A DNA stretch of 52,611 nucleotides from Syntrophus sp. (in: bacteria). GTDB lineage: Bacteria > Desulfobacterota > Syntrophorhabdia > Syntrophorhabdales > Syntrophorhabdaceae. The notes beneath the pieces are model-generated. The model ran no database searches and was not told where the DNA came from. It saw only the letters and a program-made list of their open reading frames with translations. Both the position numbers and the translations under genes were made by a program. The stretch is taken from NCBI GenBank assembly GCA_013824645.1, contig PNOF01000013.1, forward strand, positions 1 to 52,611, given 5' to 3'. Shown piece after piece: positions 35,194 through 47,089 of the stretch; the stretch's first letter is position 1, and every line of letters starts with the position of its first letter.

Positions 35194-35960
35194 TTTCTCG
35201 CCAGAAAGATTCTGTCGTTCTTATTGAAGCAAACCTCCCCTTTTCTCAAAAGCTCTCGGAGCATCGTTTCTTTTACAAGATCGGGGTCTACATCTTCTCT
35301 GATAAATTCCCGCTTGAAATCTATGTATAACTTCAGTTCTTCCTCGTTGCCCCGCCGAAACAAGAGGCTGTTTTGATAATCAACAAAGTTTACCCTGCTG
35401 AAATATTTTTTTAGTATATCCCCTCCGTTTTCTGCGGAGAAATTTTCGATGACTTTTCTTAGGTTTTTAAAATTAAAGTATTTCTCTCCTTCTTCCAGCA
35501 TGGTTTCACTGTGCGTAATAACCACAAAAAGTCCTTCGTTTTGAAGAAGTCTTCTTGCATCCGACAGAACCCCGGGGAAAAAATAAAGAGAATAGGCAGA
35601 CACAATAAGATCAAAGCTGTCTGAGGAAAAATCAATGGGCGCCGGCAGCGTAATCATTTTAAAGACCGCATCCCGCGTTACCCTCTTGGCAGACCCGACA
35701 AAGGGGGGGCCGTTTTCTTTAAGACTGTCAATGCCGGCAATGAAGTCAATTTTTATTTCGAGGGCATCTTCGAACCAGCCGTATCCACATCCGAGGTCAA
35801 GCATGCGCCTTGTCTTGTCCCACTCAATCATGTTTTTTACTATATCCCGTACATCTCTTTTGTTTTCTGATCGGTTCCTTAGGATTTTGCTTATCTCCCT
35901 GTGGAGCCGGTAGTCGGAATAGCTTTTTGCGTTGTCCATCACGTTGCAGTTATATATCAA
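35190..35960 (-). CDS. SAM-dependent class I methyltransferase
   Basis: This roughly 256-residue protein has the motif I glycine loop MLDLGCGYGWFED, motif II-like IAGIDSLKE, and FDLIVSAYSLYFFPGVLSDA followed by LLQNEGLFVVITHSE, typical of small-molecule methyltransferases. Three starts are possible. TTG 35960 has an aaaggag site five bases upstream and is preferred; ATG 35939 (MDNAKSYSDYR) has none; a TTG at 35981 is also in frame. The C-terminal 60 residues are not family-like. The gene is translationally coupled to the NUDIX-RsbRD gene, suggesting a shared pathway. Confidence 0.85.
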   Translation of the reverse strand: MIYNCNVMDNAKSYSDYRLHREISKILRNRSENKRDVRDIVKNMIEWDKTRRMLDLGCGYGWFEDALEIKIDFIAGIDSLKENGPPFVGSAKRVTRDAVFKMITLPAPIDFSSDSFDLIVSAYSLYFFPGVLSDARRLLQNEGLFVVITHSETMLEEGEKYFNFKNLRKVIENFSAENGGDILKKYFSRVNFVDYQNSLLFRRGNEEELKLYIDFKREFIREDVDPDLVKETMLRELLRKGEVCFNKNDRIFLARK

Positions 35961-35998
35961 AGATGCTCCTTTGTAAACCAAAAAAGAGAGCCAAACAC

Positions 35999-36028
35999 TT
36001 GAAAGCCTTAAGCTTTAATGGTTATAAT
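35999..36028 (+). promoter_or_regulatory. Promoter of the FmdB-like gene
   Basis: TTGAAA (35999-36004) and a perfect TATAAT (36023-36028) are 18 bases apart. They would start transcription near 36035, about 33 bases before the GTG start at 36068, which has a gggggg ribosome site. Confidence 0.65.
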
Positions 36029-36067
36029 CAAAGAAATTATTCAAACACGTTTTAACGGGGGGCGCCA

Positions 36068-36457
36068 GTGCCTATCTATGAATATTTCTGCAATCTGTGT
36101 CAAAGCGGGTCTTCCTTTCTTCTGCTCCGGATCTCTGAACCCGTTGAACCCTATTGTAAACACTGCGGAAACAGAAACGTAGAAGGGGTTGTCTCGCCGG
36201 TAGTTGTCGTGAGAAGCGTCGAGAAGCGCATGGAAAGTATATTTGATTCGTCAAGTCTTTCAGCCCTTGATGAGACAGATCCGCGAAGCATCGAGCGTTT
36301 TATGAAAAAATGGGGGACGAGATGGGGGATGATTTTAGAGAAGCCACAGAAGGTGCTGTCAGTGATTCTCCTGGTCCCGGCGAAAACGTTCTGTAAAAAG
36401 GCCCTTACCTTCCCGCAGCACCTCGGCCACATCATCAACAAGGCGAACCACCGTTGA
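36068..36457 (+). pseudogene. FmdB-family zinc-ribbon regulator-like gene with a 3' frameshift
   Basis: The protein starts at GTG 36068 with the FmdB zinc ribbon (MPIYEYFCNLCQ, then PYCKHCGNRNVEGVVSP, four Cys). It then shows the family-typical run DETDPRSIERFMKK. After the A-run at 36305-36310 the frame departs from the family. The -1 frame instead reads MGDEMGDDFREATEGA and stops at 36396, exactly the tail expected. One base appears missing (A6 for A7). It could be a sequencing error, a real mutation, or slippage. As read, the altered tail runs to 36457 and overlaps the convergent YciO-like gene. FmdB proteins are small putative regulators of uncertain role. Confidence 0.75.
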
Positions 36458-36988
36458 GGGTTCGCTTATTATAATGCCGCCGTCAATTATAACATCGATA
36501 TTTCCCTTGAAAGTTTTTTCTATATGTCTGGGGTCTATAAAGGCTTCCTCTCCAGAGATTTTTGCGCTTGTATTAATGATCGGCCTTTCTGCGAGCGCCG
36601 CTATGGCTACGGGCGCCGGGTGTGCCGGTATTCTTATCCCTACTTCTTTTCTGTCCGTCATGAGGAGTTTGGGGATTATCCTGTTCGCTTTGAGTACAAA
36701 CGTATAGGGGCCTGGCAGATATCTTTTCAGAATTTCGAAGGAAAAATTGCTCATGACCGCGTAGTTGCTCACGTCCTTTAAGTTCCTGCAAATAATGCTC
36801 AAGGCCCTTTTGTTGTCAAGTCTTTTCATGGCGTAAAGTTTTCTGATTGCTTTTATGTTGAGGAGGTCACAGCCCATTCCGTAATGGGTGTCGGTGGGAT
36901 AAGCAATGATGCCCCCTTCGTTGAGGGTTTTTACGATAAGTTCTGTTATCTTTTTCCTCGGTCTTTCTGCGTTCCACTCTACAATCAT
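36359..36988 (-). CDS. Sua5/YciO/YrdC-family protein (threonylcarbamoyl-AMP synthase-like)
   Basis: This 209-residue protein shows the YrdC/Sua5 core: GGIIAYPTDTHYGMGCDL, the basic KRLDNKRALSIICRNL, YLPGPYTFVLKAN, VGIRIPAHP and INTSAKISGEEA. These residues bind threonine, ATP and bicarbonate in TsaC/Sua5 enzymes, which make the t6A precursor for tRNA. Its length and the LSIICRN segment resemble the YciO branch, whose function is less certain. The start overlaps the end of the split methyltransferase gene (ATGA), so they are co-translated. Confidence 0.9.
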   Translation of the reverse strand: MIVEWNAERPRKKITELIVKTLNEGGIIAYPTDTHYGMGCDLLNIKAIRKLYAMKRLDNKRALSIICRNLKDVSNYAVMSNFSFEILKRYLPGPYTFVLKANRIIPKLLMTDRKEVGIRIPAHPAPVAIAALAERPIINTSAKISGEEAFIDPRHIEKTFKGNIDVIIDGGIIISEPSTVVRLVDDVAEVLREGKGLFTERFRRDQENH

Positions 36989-37484
36989 TTCTTTCTTCCC
37001 GCGGCCCTTGCCAGAACTCTTCTTTTGTCAGCAGCGTTGATTGTGGTCTCCTCATAAAGTAAGATTTCAAAACCGTCAAAATAGCCGATCAGCTCTCCGT
37101 CGTCCAATAGATGGTCCTCGTTTCTGGGCGTGTCAATCCTGTTCCGTCGCTTCATAAGGTTTCGTAAATGAGTATACCATCTTTTTTTAAAAGGGCCTTC
37201 ACTTCTTTTATAATTTCTCTTGCTGAAAAATAAAAGATTATTGCGCCGTCGAGGGAATTCTTTCTGTATGACAAGCGTGCTGCATCGCCCAAAACAGGCC
37301 ATATGAGCGGGTTCCTTTCTGCTATGGTATTTTTCGCTGTCTTTATAGCCTCTGCAGACCTCTCCAACCCGACAACAGAATAGTCTTGTTCGGCCAAAAA
37401 GGGGGCGTTTCTGCCATTACCCATAGCAATATCAAGCACGCGCCCGCCCGGTATCGTCTGTCCCAATCTACCATATCTGCGCAC
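36985..37484 (-). pseudogene. Class I SAM methyltransferase split by a frameshift (two overlapping reading frames)
   Basis: The first frame (37484 to 37152, GTG start) has the SAM motif I as VLDIAMGNGRNAPFLAEQ and ends at TGA just after DGILIYETL. The second frame (ATG 37155 to 36985) continues RNRIDTPRNEDHLLDDGELI, then FDGFEILLYEETTI, exactly the C-terminal block of TehB/YtxC-like methyltransferases. The two overlap by ATGA. A single missing base at the junction would restore one protein of about 167 residues. Either the gene is broken, the sequence has an error, or the halves are made by stop-start coupling. The N-terminus is also short for the family. Confidence 0.75.
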
Positions 37485-37548
37485 AGTATAATCTATGGGT
37501 AAGCCTTAAAAAAATAGATTTTTTCACTGGTTGATGATATAAAAGCTC

Positions 37549-38187
37549 ATGCCCATAAAGGTTGTCTTTCTTGACTGTGACGGCACATTAACAAAAATAA
37601 CGAGCAGTTGGGAATATCTCCATCGCAGGCTTGACCTCTGGACGGCAAATGCCGACGCTTATCAAACGCTTTTTCAGGAAGGAAAAATAGATTACTACGA
37701 ATTCTGCAGGAGGGATGCTCTTCTCTGGAGGGGGTTGCCCGTTTCCAGGATTAATGAGATAGTAAATGAAATCCCCTATCGTGATGGGGTTGCGGAGGCC
37801 ATCGCCCTCTTGAAAAAATTAGGGGTCTTTACGGTAATTATATCGAGCGGTCTTTCTTTTCTTGTGAATCGTGTCAGGGAAGATCTGTCTATCGACATGG
37901 CGATCTCTAACGAGCTTACCTCACAAGCGGGCCTTCTCACGGGTGGTGTAAAAATTAACGTTGAGTACAATCAAAAGGATTGTATTGTCAGGAACATCCT
38001 CCGGGACCTTGGTTTTGAAAAAAAAGAGTCTTCCGCTGTTGGTGATGGAGATGGCGACAGGGGCATGTTTGACGAGGTTGGTCTACCTATCGGCCTTTGC
38101 CTTGGCGGAGAGTCGTGTTCCTGCCACGAGGGCACCACCCGGGCAGGAACGTTTGCTGATGTTGTAGAAATTATCCGGAGGCTCTAG
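37549..38187 (+). CDS. HAD-superfamily phosphatase (phosphoserine phosphatase-like, HAD-IB)
   Basis: This 212-residue protein has the HAD motif I VVFLDCDGTLT (nucleophile D9, acid D11), a helical cap region (residues about 15-80), motif II VIISSGLSFL, motif III Lys near KDCIVRNIL and motif IV AVGDGDGDRGMFDEVG. The layout resembles phosphoserine phosphatase and related HAD-IB enzymes. Substrate is not fixed by sequence. It is close upstream of the NlpC/P60 lipoprotein gene (11-base gap), so the two are probably co-transcribed. Confidence 0.88.
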   Translation: MPIKVVFLDCDGTLTKITSSWEYLHRRLDLWTANADAYQTLFQEGKIDYYEFCRRDALLWRGLPVSRINEIVNEIPYRDGVAEAIALLKKLGVFTVIISSGLSFLVNRVREDLSIDMAISNELTSQAGLLTGGVKINVEYNQKDCIVRNILRDLGFEKKESSAVGDGDGDRGMFDEVGLPIGLCLGGESCSCHEGTTRAGTFADVVEIIRRL

Positions 38188-38198
38188 CTGATACCGTT

Positions 38199-38660
38199 AT
38201 GAAAAGAACTGTCTCGCTCGCGATGTTTGTCCTTTCCCTTTCCCTTTTTATCCTTATTGCTTGTGCCCCAAAAGGGGTGCGCCTTTACGAAACGGCCGAC
38301 ACGGTGCGCGGTGACATAGCGTTGACCGCCCTTAGCCTGCAGGGAAAACCTTACAGGAATGGCGCAAGGGGGCCGGATTTTTTTGATTGCAGCGGGTTCG
38401 TTTATTTTGTTTTTAAGCAACACCGCGTTTCGCTTCCACTCACCGCAGAGGGTCAGGGCGGGGTTGGCTATGATATTCCTCGTGACGGTGTCCAGCCTGG
38501 CGACCTTGTTTTTTTCAAGATAGACAGGGGTTGGCATGTTGGCATCACGCTTAACAGAAATGAGTTTGTTCACGCCTCTAAGTCACGCGGCATAGTGGTG
38601 GACAGCGTAGATGCACGTTATTGGCGGAAACGGTTCCTCTTTTTCCGGTCTGTTTTATAA
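38199..38660 (+). CDS. NlpC/P60-family lipoprotein (peptidoglycan endopeptidase)
   Basis: This 153-residue lipoprotein has the signal MKRTVSLAMFVLSLSLFILIAC (lipid-modified C22). The NlpC/P60 domain follows, with catalytic Cys C64 in FFDCSGFVYFVF, His H113 in RGWHVGI and the third polar residue in FVHASKSRG. These enzymes cleave gamma-D-Glu-diaminopimelate bonds in wall peptides or related amides. It is outer-membrane or periplasm facing. It is the last gene left of the replication-origin region. Confidence 0.92.
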   Translation: MKRTVSLAMFVLSLSLFILIACAPKGVRLYETADTVRGDIALTALSLQGKPYRNGARGPDFFDCSGFVYFVFKQHRVSLPLTAEGQGGVGYDIPRDGVQPGDLVFFKIDRGWHVGITLNRNEFVHASKSRGIVVDSVDARYWRKRFLFFRSVL

Positions 38661-38672
38661 ATTTCTCCCGTG

Positions 38673-38846
38673 CTACCCGTTGCTTCGCAGTAAGAGCGCC
38701 TTACTAAAAAAATAGACCACCATTGTCTTCTCCTCTTTTCTTGCTTTTCTCTTCCCTTCCGGCATTGGGTCTGCGCGGGTGGTGGTTACACAACCAAAAC
38801 AGAGTACCGCATCTAGGAGTATGAATGCGATTATCGTTTTTTGCAC
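38673..38846 (-). CDS. Possible small lipoprotein, low confidence
   Basis: A 57-codon frame from GTG 38846 encodes VQKTIIAFILLDAVLCFGC, then VTTTRADPMPEGKRKARKEE and a hydrophobic-ended tail. The hydrophobic stretch followed by FGC resembles a lipoprotein signal with lipid-modified C19, although it contains an Asp. There is no good ribosome site, and codon evidence is too short to judge. The frame stays open farther upstream. It lies convergent to the NlpC lipoprotein gene. Confidence 0.25.
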   Translation of the reverse strand: MQKTIIAFILLDAVLCFGCVTTTRADPMPEGKRKARKEEKTMVVYFFSKALLLRSNG

Positions 38847-38950
38847 AGATCGTTGTGCCCAATTTATTTTATCGACAACATAACTTTTATGTGCCTTGAC
38901 TTCTTTCTCTTTCTCCAGTACACTTGTAATTGTTAACCAGTAAAAAACAG

Positions 38951-38979
38951 TTGAATTATTTTACCTGTTATATTATTAT
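38951..38979 (+). promoter_or_regulatory. Candidate promoter of dnaA
   Basis: TTGAAT (38951-38956) and TATTAT (38974-38979) are 17 bases apart, placing a transcription start near 38986. The DnaA-box-like site at 39013 would then lie in the leader, suitable for autoregulation. Confidence 0.45.
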
Positions 38980-39012
38980 CAGATTTTAAACCTAATCTAA
39001 GGACACGATAAG

Positions 39013-39021
39013 TTTTCCACA
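39013..39021 (+). promoter_or_regulatory. DnaA-box-like 9-mer upstream of dnaA
   Basis: TTTTCCACA differs from the consensus TTATCCACA at one base. It lies about 30 bases before the dnaA start codon and is followed by TATGTTAA, a sequence closely echoed at the second copy before dnaN. Confidence 0.5.
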
Positions 39022-39052
39022 TATGTTAAAAAATTGTTGAAATCTCTAGAAC

Positions 39053-40381
39053 ATGCTTGATATCCTTACACAAATAAAACCAAAGATCGCCAGCATTATC
39101 AGCGAGGATAGCTATAAAACGTGGATCGAGCCGCTTAAATTTCTCGAATTTAAAAACAATACCTGTGTTGTTGTGGTTCCAAACGCTTTTTTTAAAGATT
39201 GGGTGGCAGAGAATTTTGAATCCATAATGGTTGCCCTTATGAAAGACATTACAAAAGAAGCCTTAAAAATAGAATATATCCTTCAAAAGGAAGAAATAAA
39301 AAACGTTGTCGCCGATAACAAGAAAAGCGTTGTCGTGAAAAAACAATCTTCATATAATCAGTTCAACCCGAAATATACCTTTGAAAATTTTGTTGTCGGT
39401 TCAAGTAATCAGTTTGCCAACGCTGCTTGTCTTGCCGTTTCTACAAACCCGGGGAAGACTTACAACCCGCTCTTTATATACGGCGGTGTTGGTCTTGGCA
39501 AAACACACCTTCTCAATGCTATTGGAAATTTTCTTATTAAGCACGGAAATGTTAATCCTGACCGTATTTGTTATATAACTGCGGAAACCTTTACAAATGA
39601 ACTTATTAATTCCATCCGTTTCCAAAAAATGGAAGAATTTAGAAATAAGTTTAGAAAAATGGATATTCTTCTTATTGATGATATACAGTTTATTGCCGGT
39701 AAAGAAAGAACACAGGCGGAATTTTTTCATACTTTTAATACCCTTTACGACAACATGAAACAAATTGTTGTAACCAGCGACAAGTTTCCCAGGGATATTG
39801 AAAATTTTGAAGAACGTTTAAAGTCCAGGTTTGAGTGGGGGCTCGTTGCCGATATACAGTTGCCCGATATTGAAACAAAGGTGGCTATTCTTAATAAAAA
39901 AGCAGAGAGTGAACATATTGATCTTCCTCTTGATGTTGCCTTTTTTATTGCCTCAAATTCCGAGGACAGTATTCGTTCCCTTGAGGGTACCCTTATCCGC
40001 GTCGGCGCCTATTCTTCTCTAAATGGTTCCAGTATTACCATGGATCTTATAAAAAATGTTATGGGTCATATTATAAAAGAACGTGAAAAAGAAATCACCG
40101 TTGACATGATTTTAAAAGAAGTTTCTGCGCATTACGGAATAAATATTTCGGATATAAAGTCTGAAAAGCGCGTTCGTTCCATTATGGTTCCCCGGCAGGT
40201 TGCAATTTTTCTTTCGAGAAAATATACAGGCCTTTCCCTTGTAGGTATTGGAGAAAAGTTTGGGGGAAAGGACCACGCCACCATTCTTCATTCCATTAAA
40301 AAGGTTACCGGCGACATGAAAATTAAGGCAGAGTTGAAAAGTGCTGTTGAAAAGATAGAACAGAGGATAAAGTTAACATGA
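39053..40381 (+). CDS. dnaA: Chromosomal replication initiator protein DnaA
   Basis: This 442-residue initiator has all domains: an N-terminal interaction domain (residues 1-80), a short linker, the AAA+ domain with Walker A GGVGLGKTH (144-152), DDIQFIAGKERTQ (Walker B region) and arginine-containing RLKSRFEWGL. The C-terminal helix-turn-helix follows with the DNA-box signature VGIGEKFGGKDHATILHSI. It binds DnaA boxes and opens the origin. Third codon positions are T-rich, unlike the next genes. The start lacks a strong ribosome site. dnaN follows after 117 bases. Confidence 0.97.
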   Translation: MLDILTQIKPKIASIISEDSYKTWIEPLKFLEFKNNTCVVVVPNAFFKDWVAENFESIMVALMKDITKEALKIEYILQKEEIKNVVADNKKSVVVKKQSSYNQFNPKYTFENFVVGSSNQFANAACLAVSTNPGKTYNPLFIYGGVGLGKTHLLNAIGNFLIKHGNVNPDRICYITAETFTNELINSIRFQKMEEFRNKFRKMDILLIDDIQFIAGKERTQAEFFHTFNTLYDNMKQIVVTSDKFPRDIENFEERLKSRFEWGLVADIQLPDIETKVAILNKKAESEHIDLPLDVAFFIASNSEDSIRSLEGTLIRVGAYSSLNGSSITMDLIKNVMGHIIKEREKEITVDMILKEVSAHYGINISDIKSEKRVRSIMVPRQVAIFLSRKYTGLSLVGIGEKFGGKDHATILHSIKKVTGDMKIKAELKSAVEKIEQRIKLT

Positions 40382-40453
40382 GTCTACACCTGTTTATTGT
40401 TTTTAAACAACCCCGCTCTTATTTTTCTTTTTTTGTTTCAGCTATTTATGATC

Positions 40454-40462
40454 TTTTCCACA
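40454..40462 (+). promoter_or_regulatory. DnaA-box-like 9-mer between dnaA and dnaN
   Basis: TTTTCCACA again, followed by TGTTAACA. It lies in the 117-base dnaA-dnaN gap, 37 bases before the dnaN start. The gap also has a palindrome TTGTTTTTAAACAA at 40397-40410. Confidence 0.5.
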
Positions 40463-40498
40463 TGTTAACAATGCTTATTATTAATAAGGAGTTACTAT

Positions 40499-44560
<4,062 letters not shown>

Positions 44561-44579
<19 letters not shown>

Positions 44580-45814
44580 AGAGCAAAAAAATAGGAGAGC
44601 TGACCCACATGGCGCGTGACCTTAACGTGGAGAACGCCTCGGGACTGCGAAAGCAAGAACTTATATTTTCTATACTACAGGCCTATATGGACAAGAACGA
44701 ATCGGTATATGGAGAGGGAGTTCTTGAAATCCTCTCCGAAGGATTCGGGTTTCTAAGATCCACAGACTCGAATTACCTGCCCGGTCCTGACGACATATAT
44801 GTCTCGCCATCGCAGATTAAAAAATTCGGGCTGAGAACGGGCGATACAACGTCCGGGCAGATAAGACCACCCAAGGACAACGAGAAGTACTTCGCGCTTC
44901 TCAAGGTAGAGTCCATCAACTATGACGACCCAAGCGTCGTGAGGGACAAGATCATATTTGATAACTTGACCCCTATTTACCCCGACGAACGGGTCATTCT
45001 TGAAACAACACATAGCGGCCTCTCAACGAGAGTTATGGACCTTTTTACTCCCATTGGAAAGGGCCAAAGAGCACTCATAGTGGCGCCCCCAAGAACGGGC
45101 AAGACAATGCTCCTTCAGTCCATCGCGAACAGCATCACCGAGAACCACAAAGAGGTGTTTCTTATTGTGCTTCTCATCGACGAACGCCCCGAAGAAGTGA
45201 CAGACATGACGAGGTCCGTAAAGGGAGAGGTTATAAGCTCCACCTTTGATGAGCCGGCAACGAGGCACGTACAGGTGGCGGAGATTGTCATAGAAAAAGC
45301 AAAAAGGCTTGTGGAACACAAGAAAGACGTCGTTATTCTCCTCGACAGCATAACAAGGCTTGCCAGGGCATACAATACGGTTGTGCCATCAAGCGGAAAG
45401 ATTCTCTCCGGCGGCATTGATGCATCGGCCATGCAAAAACCGAGAAGATTTTTTGGTGCTGCCAAGAACATAGAAGAAGGGGGAAGCCTTACAATCATCG
45501 CAACGGCTCTTATTGATACGGGCAGCAGGATGGACGAGGTGATTTTTGAAGAATTTAAGGGCACAGGCAACTCAGAGATTTATCTCGATAGAAAGCTTGC
45601 AGAGAAGAGGGTCTTCCCGGCCATAGATATCAACAAATCTGGCACAAGAAAGGAGGAGCTGATTCTTGATAGCGGCGAGCTCTCAAGAATATGGCTTTTA
45701 AGAAAAGTATTACAGCCCATGAACCCGGTGGAATCCATGGAGTTTCTCTTGGAAAAGTTGTCAGATACCGAATCAAATAAAGATTTTCTCTATTCAATGA
45801 GCAAAGGAGGCTGA
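44561..45814 (+). CDS. rho: Transcription termination factor Rho
   Basis: The ATG at 44561 gives 417 residues starting [18 protein letters not shown], the typical Rho N-terminus; the longer frame from 44525 is unlikely. The cold-shock-like RNA-binding domain has [15 protein letters not shown], and the ATPase has [15 protein letters not shown] (Walker A), [16 protein letters not shown] and [11 protein letters not shown] (Walker B) with [11 protein letters not shown]. The motor releases RNA polymerase at C-rich sites. It overlaps the end of coaE by 19 bases and is followed one base later by rpmE. Confidence 0.97.
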
Positions 45815-45815
45815 A

Positions 45816-46022
45816 ATGAAAAAAGGTATTCATCCGGAATTAAAGAAAGCAACGGTAAAGTGTTCCTGCGGGAACACATTTGAAACTCTCTCGGTGAGAG
45901 ACAAGATCAGCGTAGAAATCTGCGCAAAATGCCACCCGGTCTTCACCGGCAAAGCGAAACGCCTTGACTCTGCCGGCCAGGTAGAAAAATTTGAGAAAAG
46001 GTACGGCAAAAAGACACAGTAA
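45816..46022 (+). CDS. rpmE: Ribosomal protein L31 (zinc-binding type)
   Basis: This 68-residue ribosomal protein begins [20 protein letters not shown]. The four-Cys zinc set is C16, C18, C36 and C39, so this is the zinc-containing C+ form rather than the YkgM C- form. The tail [21 protein letters not shown] is typical. A one-base gap separates it from rho, and its stop overlaps the prfA start (TAATG). The rho-rpmE-prfA-prmC order is widely conserved in bacteria. Confidence 0.97.
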   Translation: MKKGIHPELKKATVKCSCGNTFETLSVRDKISVEICAKCHPVFTGKAKRLDSAGQVEKFEKRYGKKTQ

Positions 46023-47086
46023 TGTTTGAAAGACTGGCCGAAATTGAGAAAAGGTACGACGAAATTGAGTCTGAAATGGCAAGGCCGGAGACGCTCGCCA
46101 ACATGGAAGAGTATAAAAAATTTGCCAAGGAGCGGGCAGAACACAAAGAAGTAGTAGACCTTTATAGGGGTTGGAAAAAAAAGAAGGAAGAGTGCGATAA
46201 AACCAAGGATCTCCTCGGGCCTGAGCAGGACGAAGAAATGAAAGGCCTCGTGCGAGAAGAAGTGGCGATCATAGAGGAAGAGACTGGCGCACTGGAGTTG
46301 CTGCTCCGGGACAAGCTCCTTAAAAAGCACGAAAAGCAGGCAAAAAGCATATTTCTCGAAATCAGAGCCGGCACAGGCGGTGAAGAGGCAGCCCTGTTTG
46401 CAAGGGACCTGTTTACCATGTATATGAGATACGCCGAGACCATGCGATGGAAGACAGAGCTTATGAGCTCAAGCTTGTCGGATTTTGGTGGTTTTCGGGA
46501 AATTATTGTGGTCATAGAGGGGAAAGAAGCCTACAACATGCTCCAATACGAAAGCGGCGTGCACCGGGTGCAGCGGGTTCCCGATACCGAGGCGCAGGGA
46601 CGGATTCACACATCGACAGTAACCGTAGCGGTACTGCCCGAACCCGAAGAGCTTGAGCTTTCCATAAACCCCGACGAAATCCGCATCGATGTTTTTCGCA
46701 GCAGCGGACCCGGTGGACAGCACGTAAATACGACAGACTCAGCGGTACGCATTACCCACATACCAACGGGAACGGTCGTTACCTGTCAGGACGAAAAATC
46801 ACAACACAAAAACAAGGCAACGGCCATGAGGGTTCTTCGGGCCCGCCTGAAAGAAAAGATGGAAAGCGAAAAAGAACAGGAAATATCCGACGAGAGAAGA
46901 AAACAGGTGGGTACCGGCGATCGCAGCGAGCGCATCAGAACATATAATTTTCCTCAGGGGCGGGTGACAGAACACCGGACGGGGCTCACCCTCTATAAAT
47001 TGCAAGATATACTTAACGGCAACCTAAGCGATATTGTATCCCCTCTTATTACCCACTTTCAATCCGAGTCGCTGAAGAAAGGATAA
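46022..47086 (+). CDS. prfA: Peptide chain release factor 1
   Basis: This 354-residue class I release factor has the catalytic GGQ at 231-233 (SSGPGGQHVNTTDS) and the stop-codon recognition tripeptide at 187-189, PDT (RVPDTEAQGRIHTS). That is the RF1 position (usual PxT) rather than RF2's SPF, so it reads UAA and UAG. The N-terminal helical domain is about 110 residues. It is followed by prmC, which methylates the GGQ Gln, three bases downstream. Confidence 0.96.
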   Translation: MFERLAEIEKRYDEIESEMARPETLANMEEYKKFAKERAEHKEVVDLYRGWKKKKEECDKTKDLLGPEQDEEMKGLVREEVAIIEEETGALELLLRDKLLKKHEKQAKSIFLEIRAGTGGEEAALFARDLFTMYMRYAETMRWKTELMSSSLSDFGGFREIIVVIEGKEAYNMLQYESGVHRVQRVPDTEAQGRIHTSTVTVAVLPEPEELELSINPDEIRIDVFRSSGPGGQHVNTTDSAVRITHIPTGTVVTCQDEKSQHKNKATAMRVLRARLKEKMESEKEQEISDERRKQVGTGDRSERIRTYNFPQGRVTEHRTGLTLYKLQDILNGNLSDIVSPLITHFQSESLKKG

Positions 47087-47089
47087 CCA

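Larger units (their letters stand above)
38661..39052. other. Intergenic region upstream of dnaA, origin candidate
   Basis: This 392-base stretch is pyrimidine-rich on the plus strand at its left, then A+T rich near dnaA. It holds a dnaA promoter-like pair, a DnaA-box-like 9-mer (39013-39021) and one small minus-strand open frame with a lipoprotein-like start (38673-38846). Confidence 0.6.
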
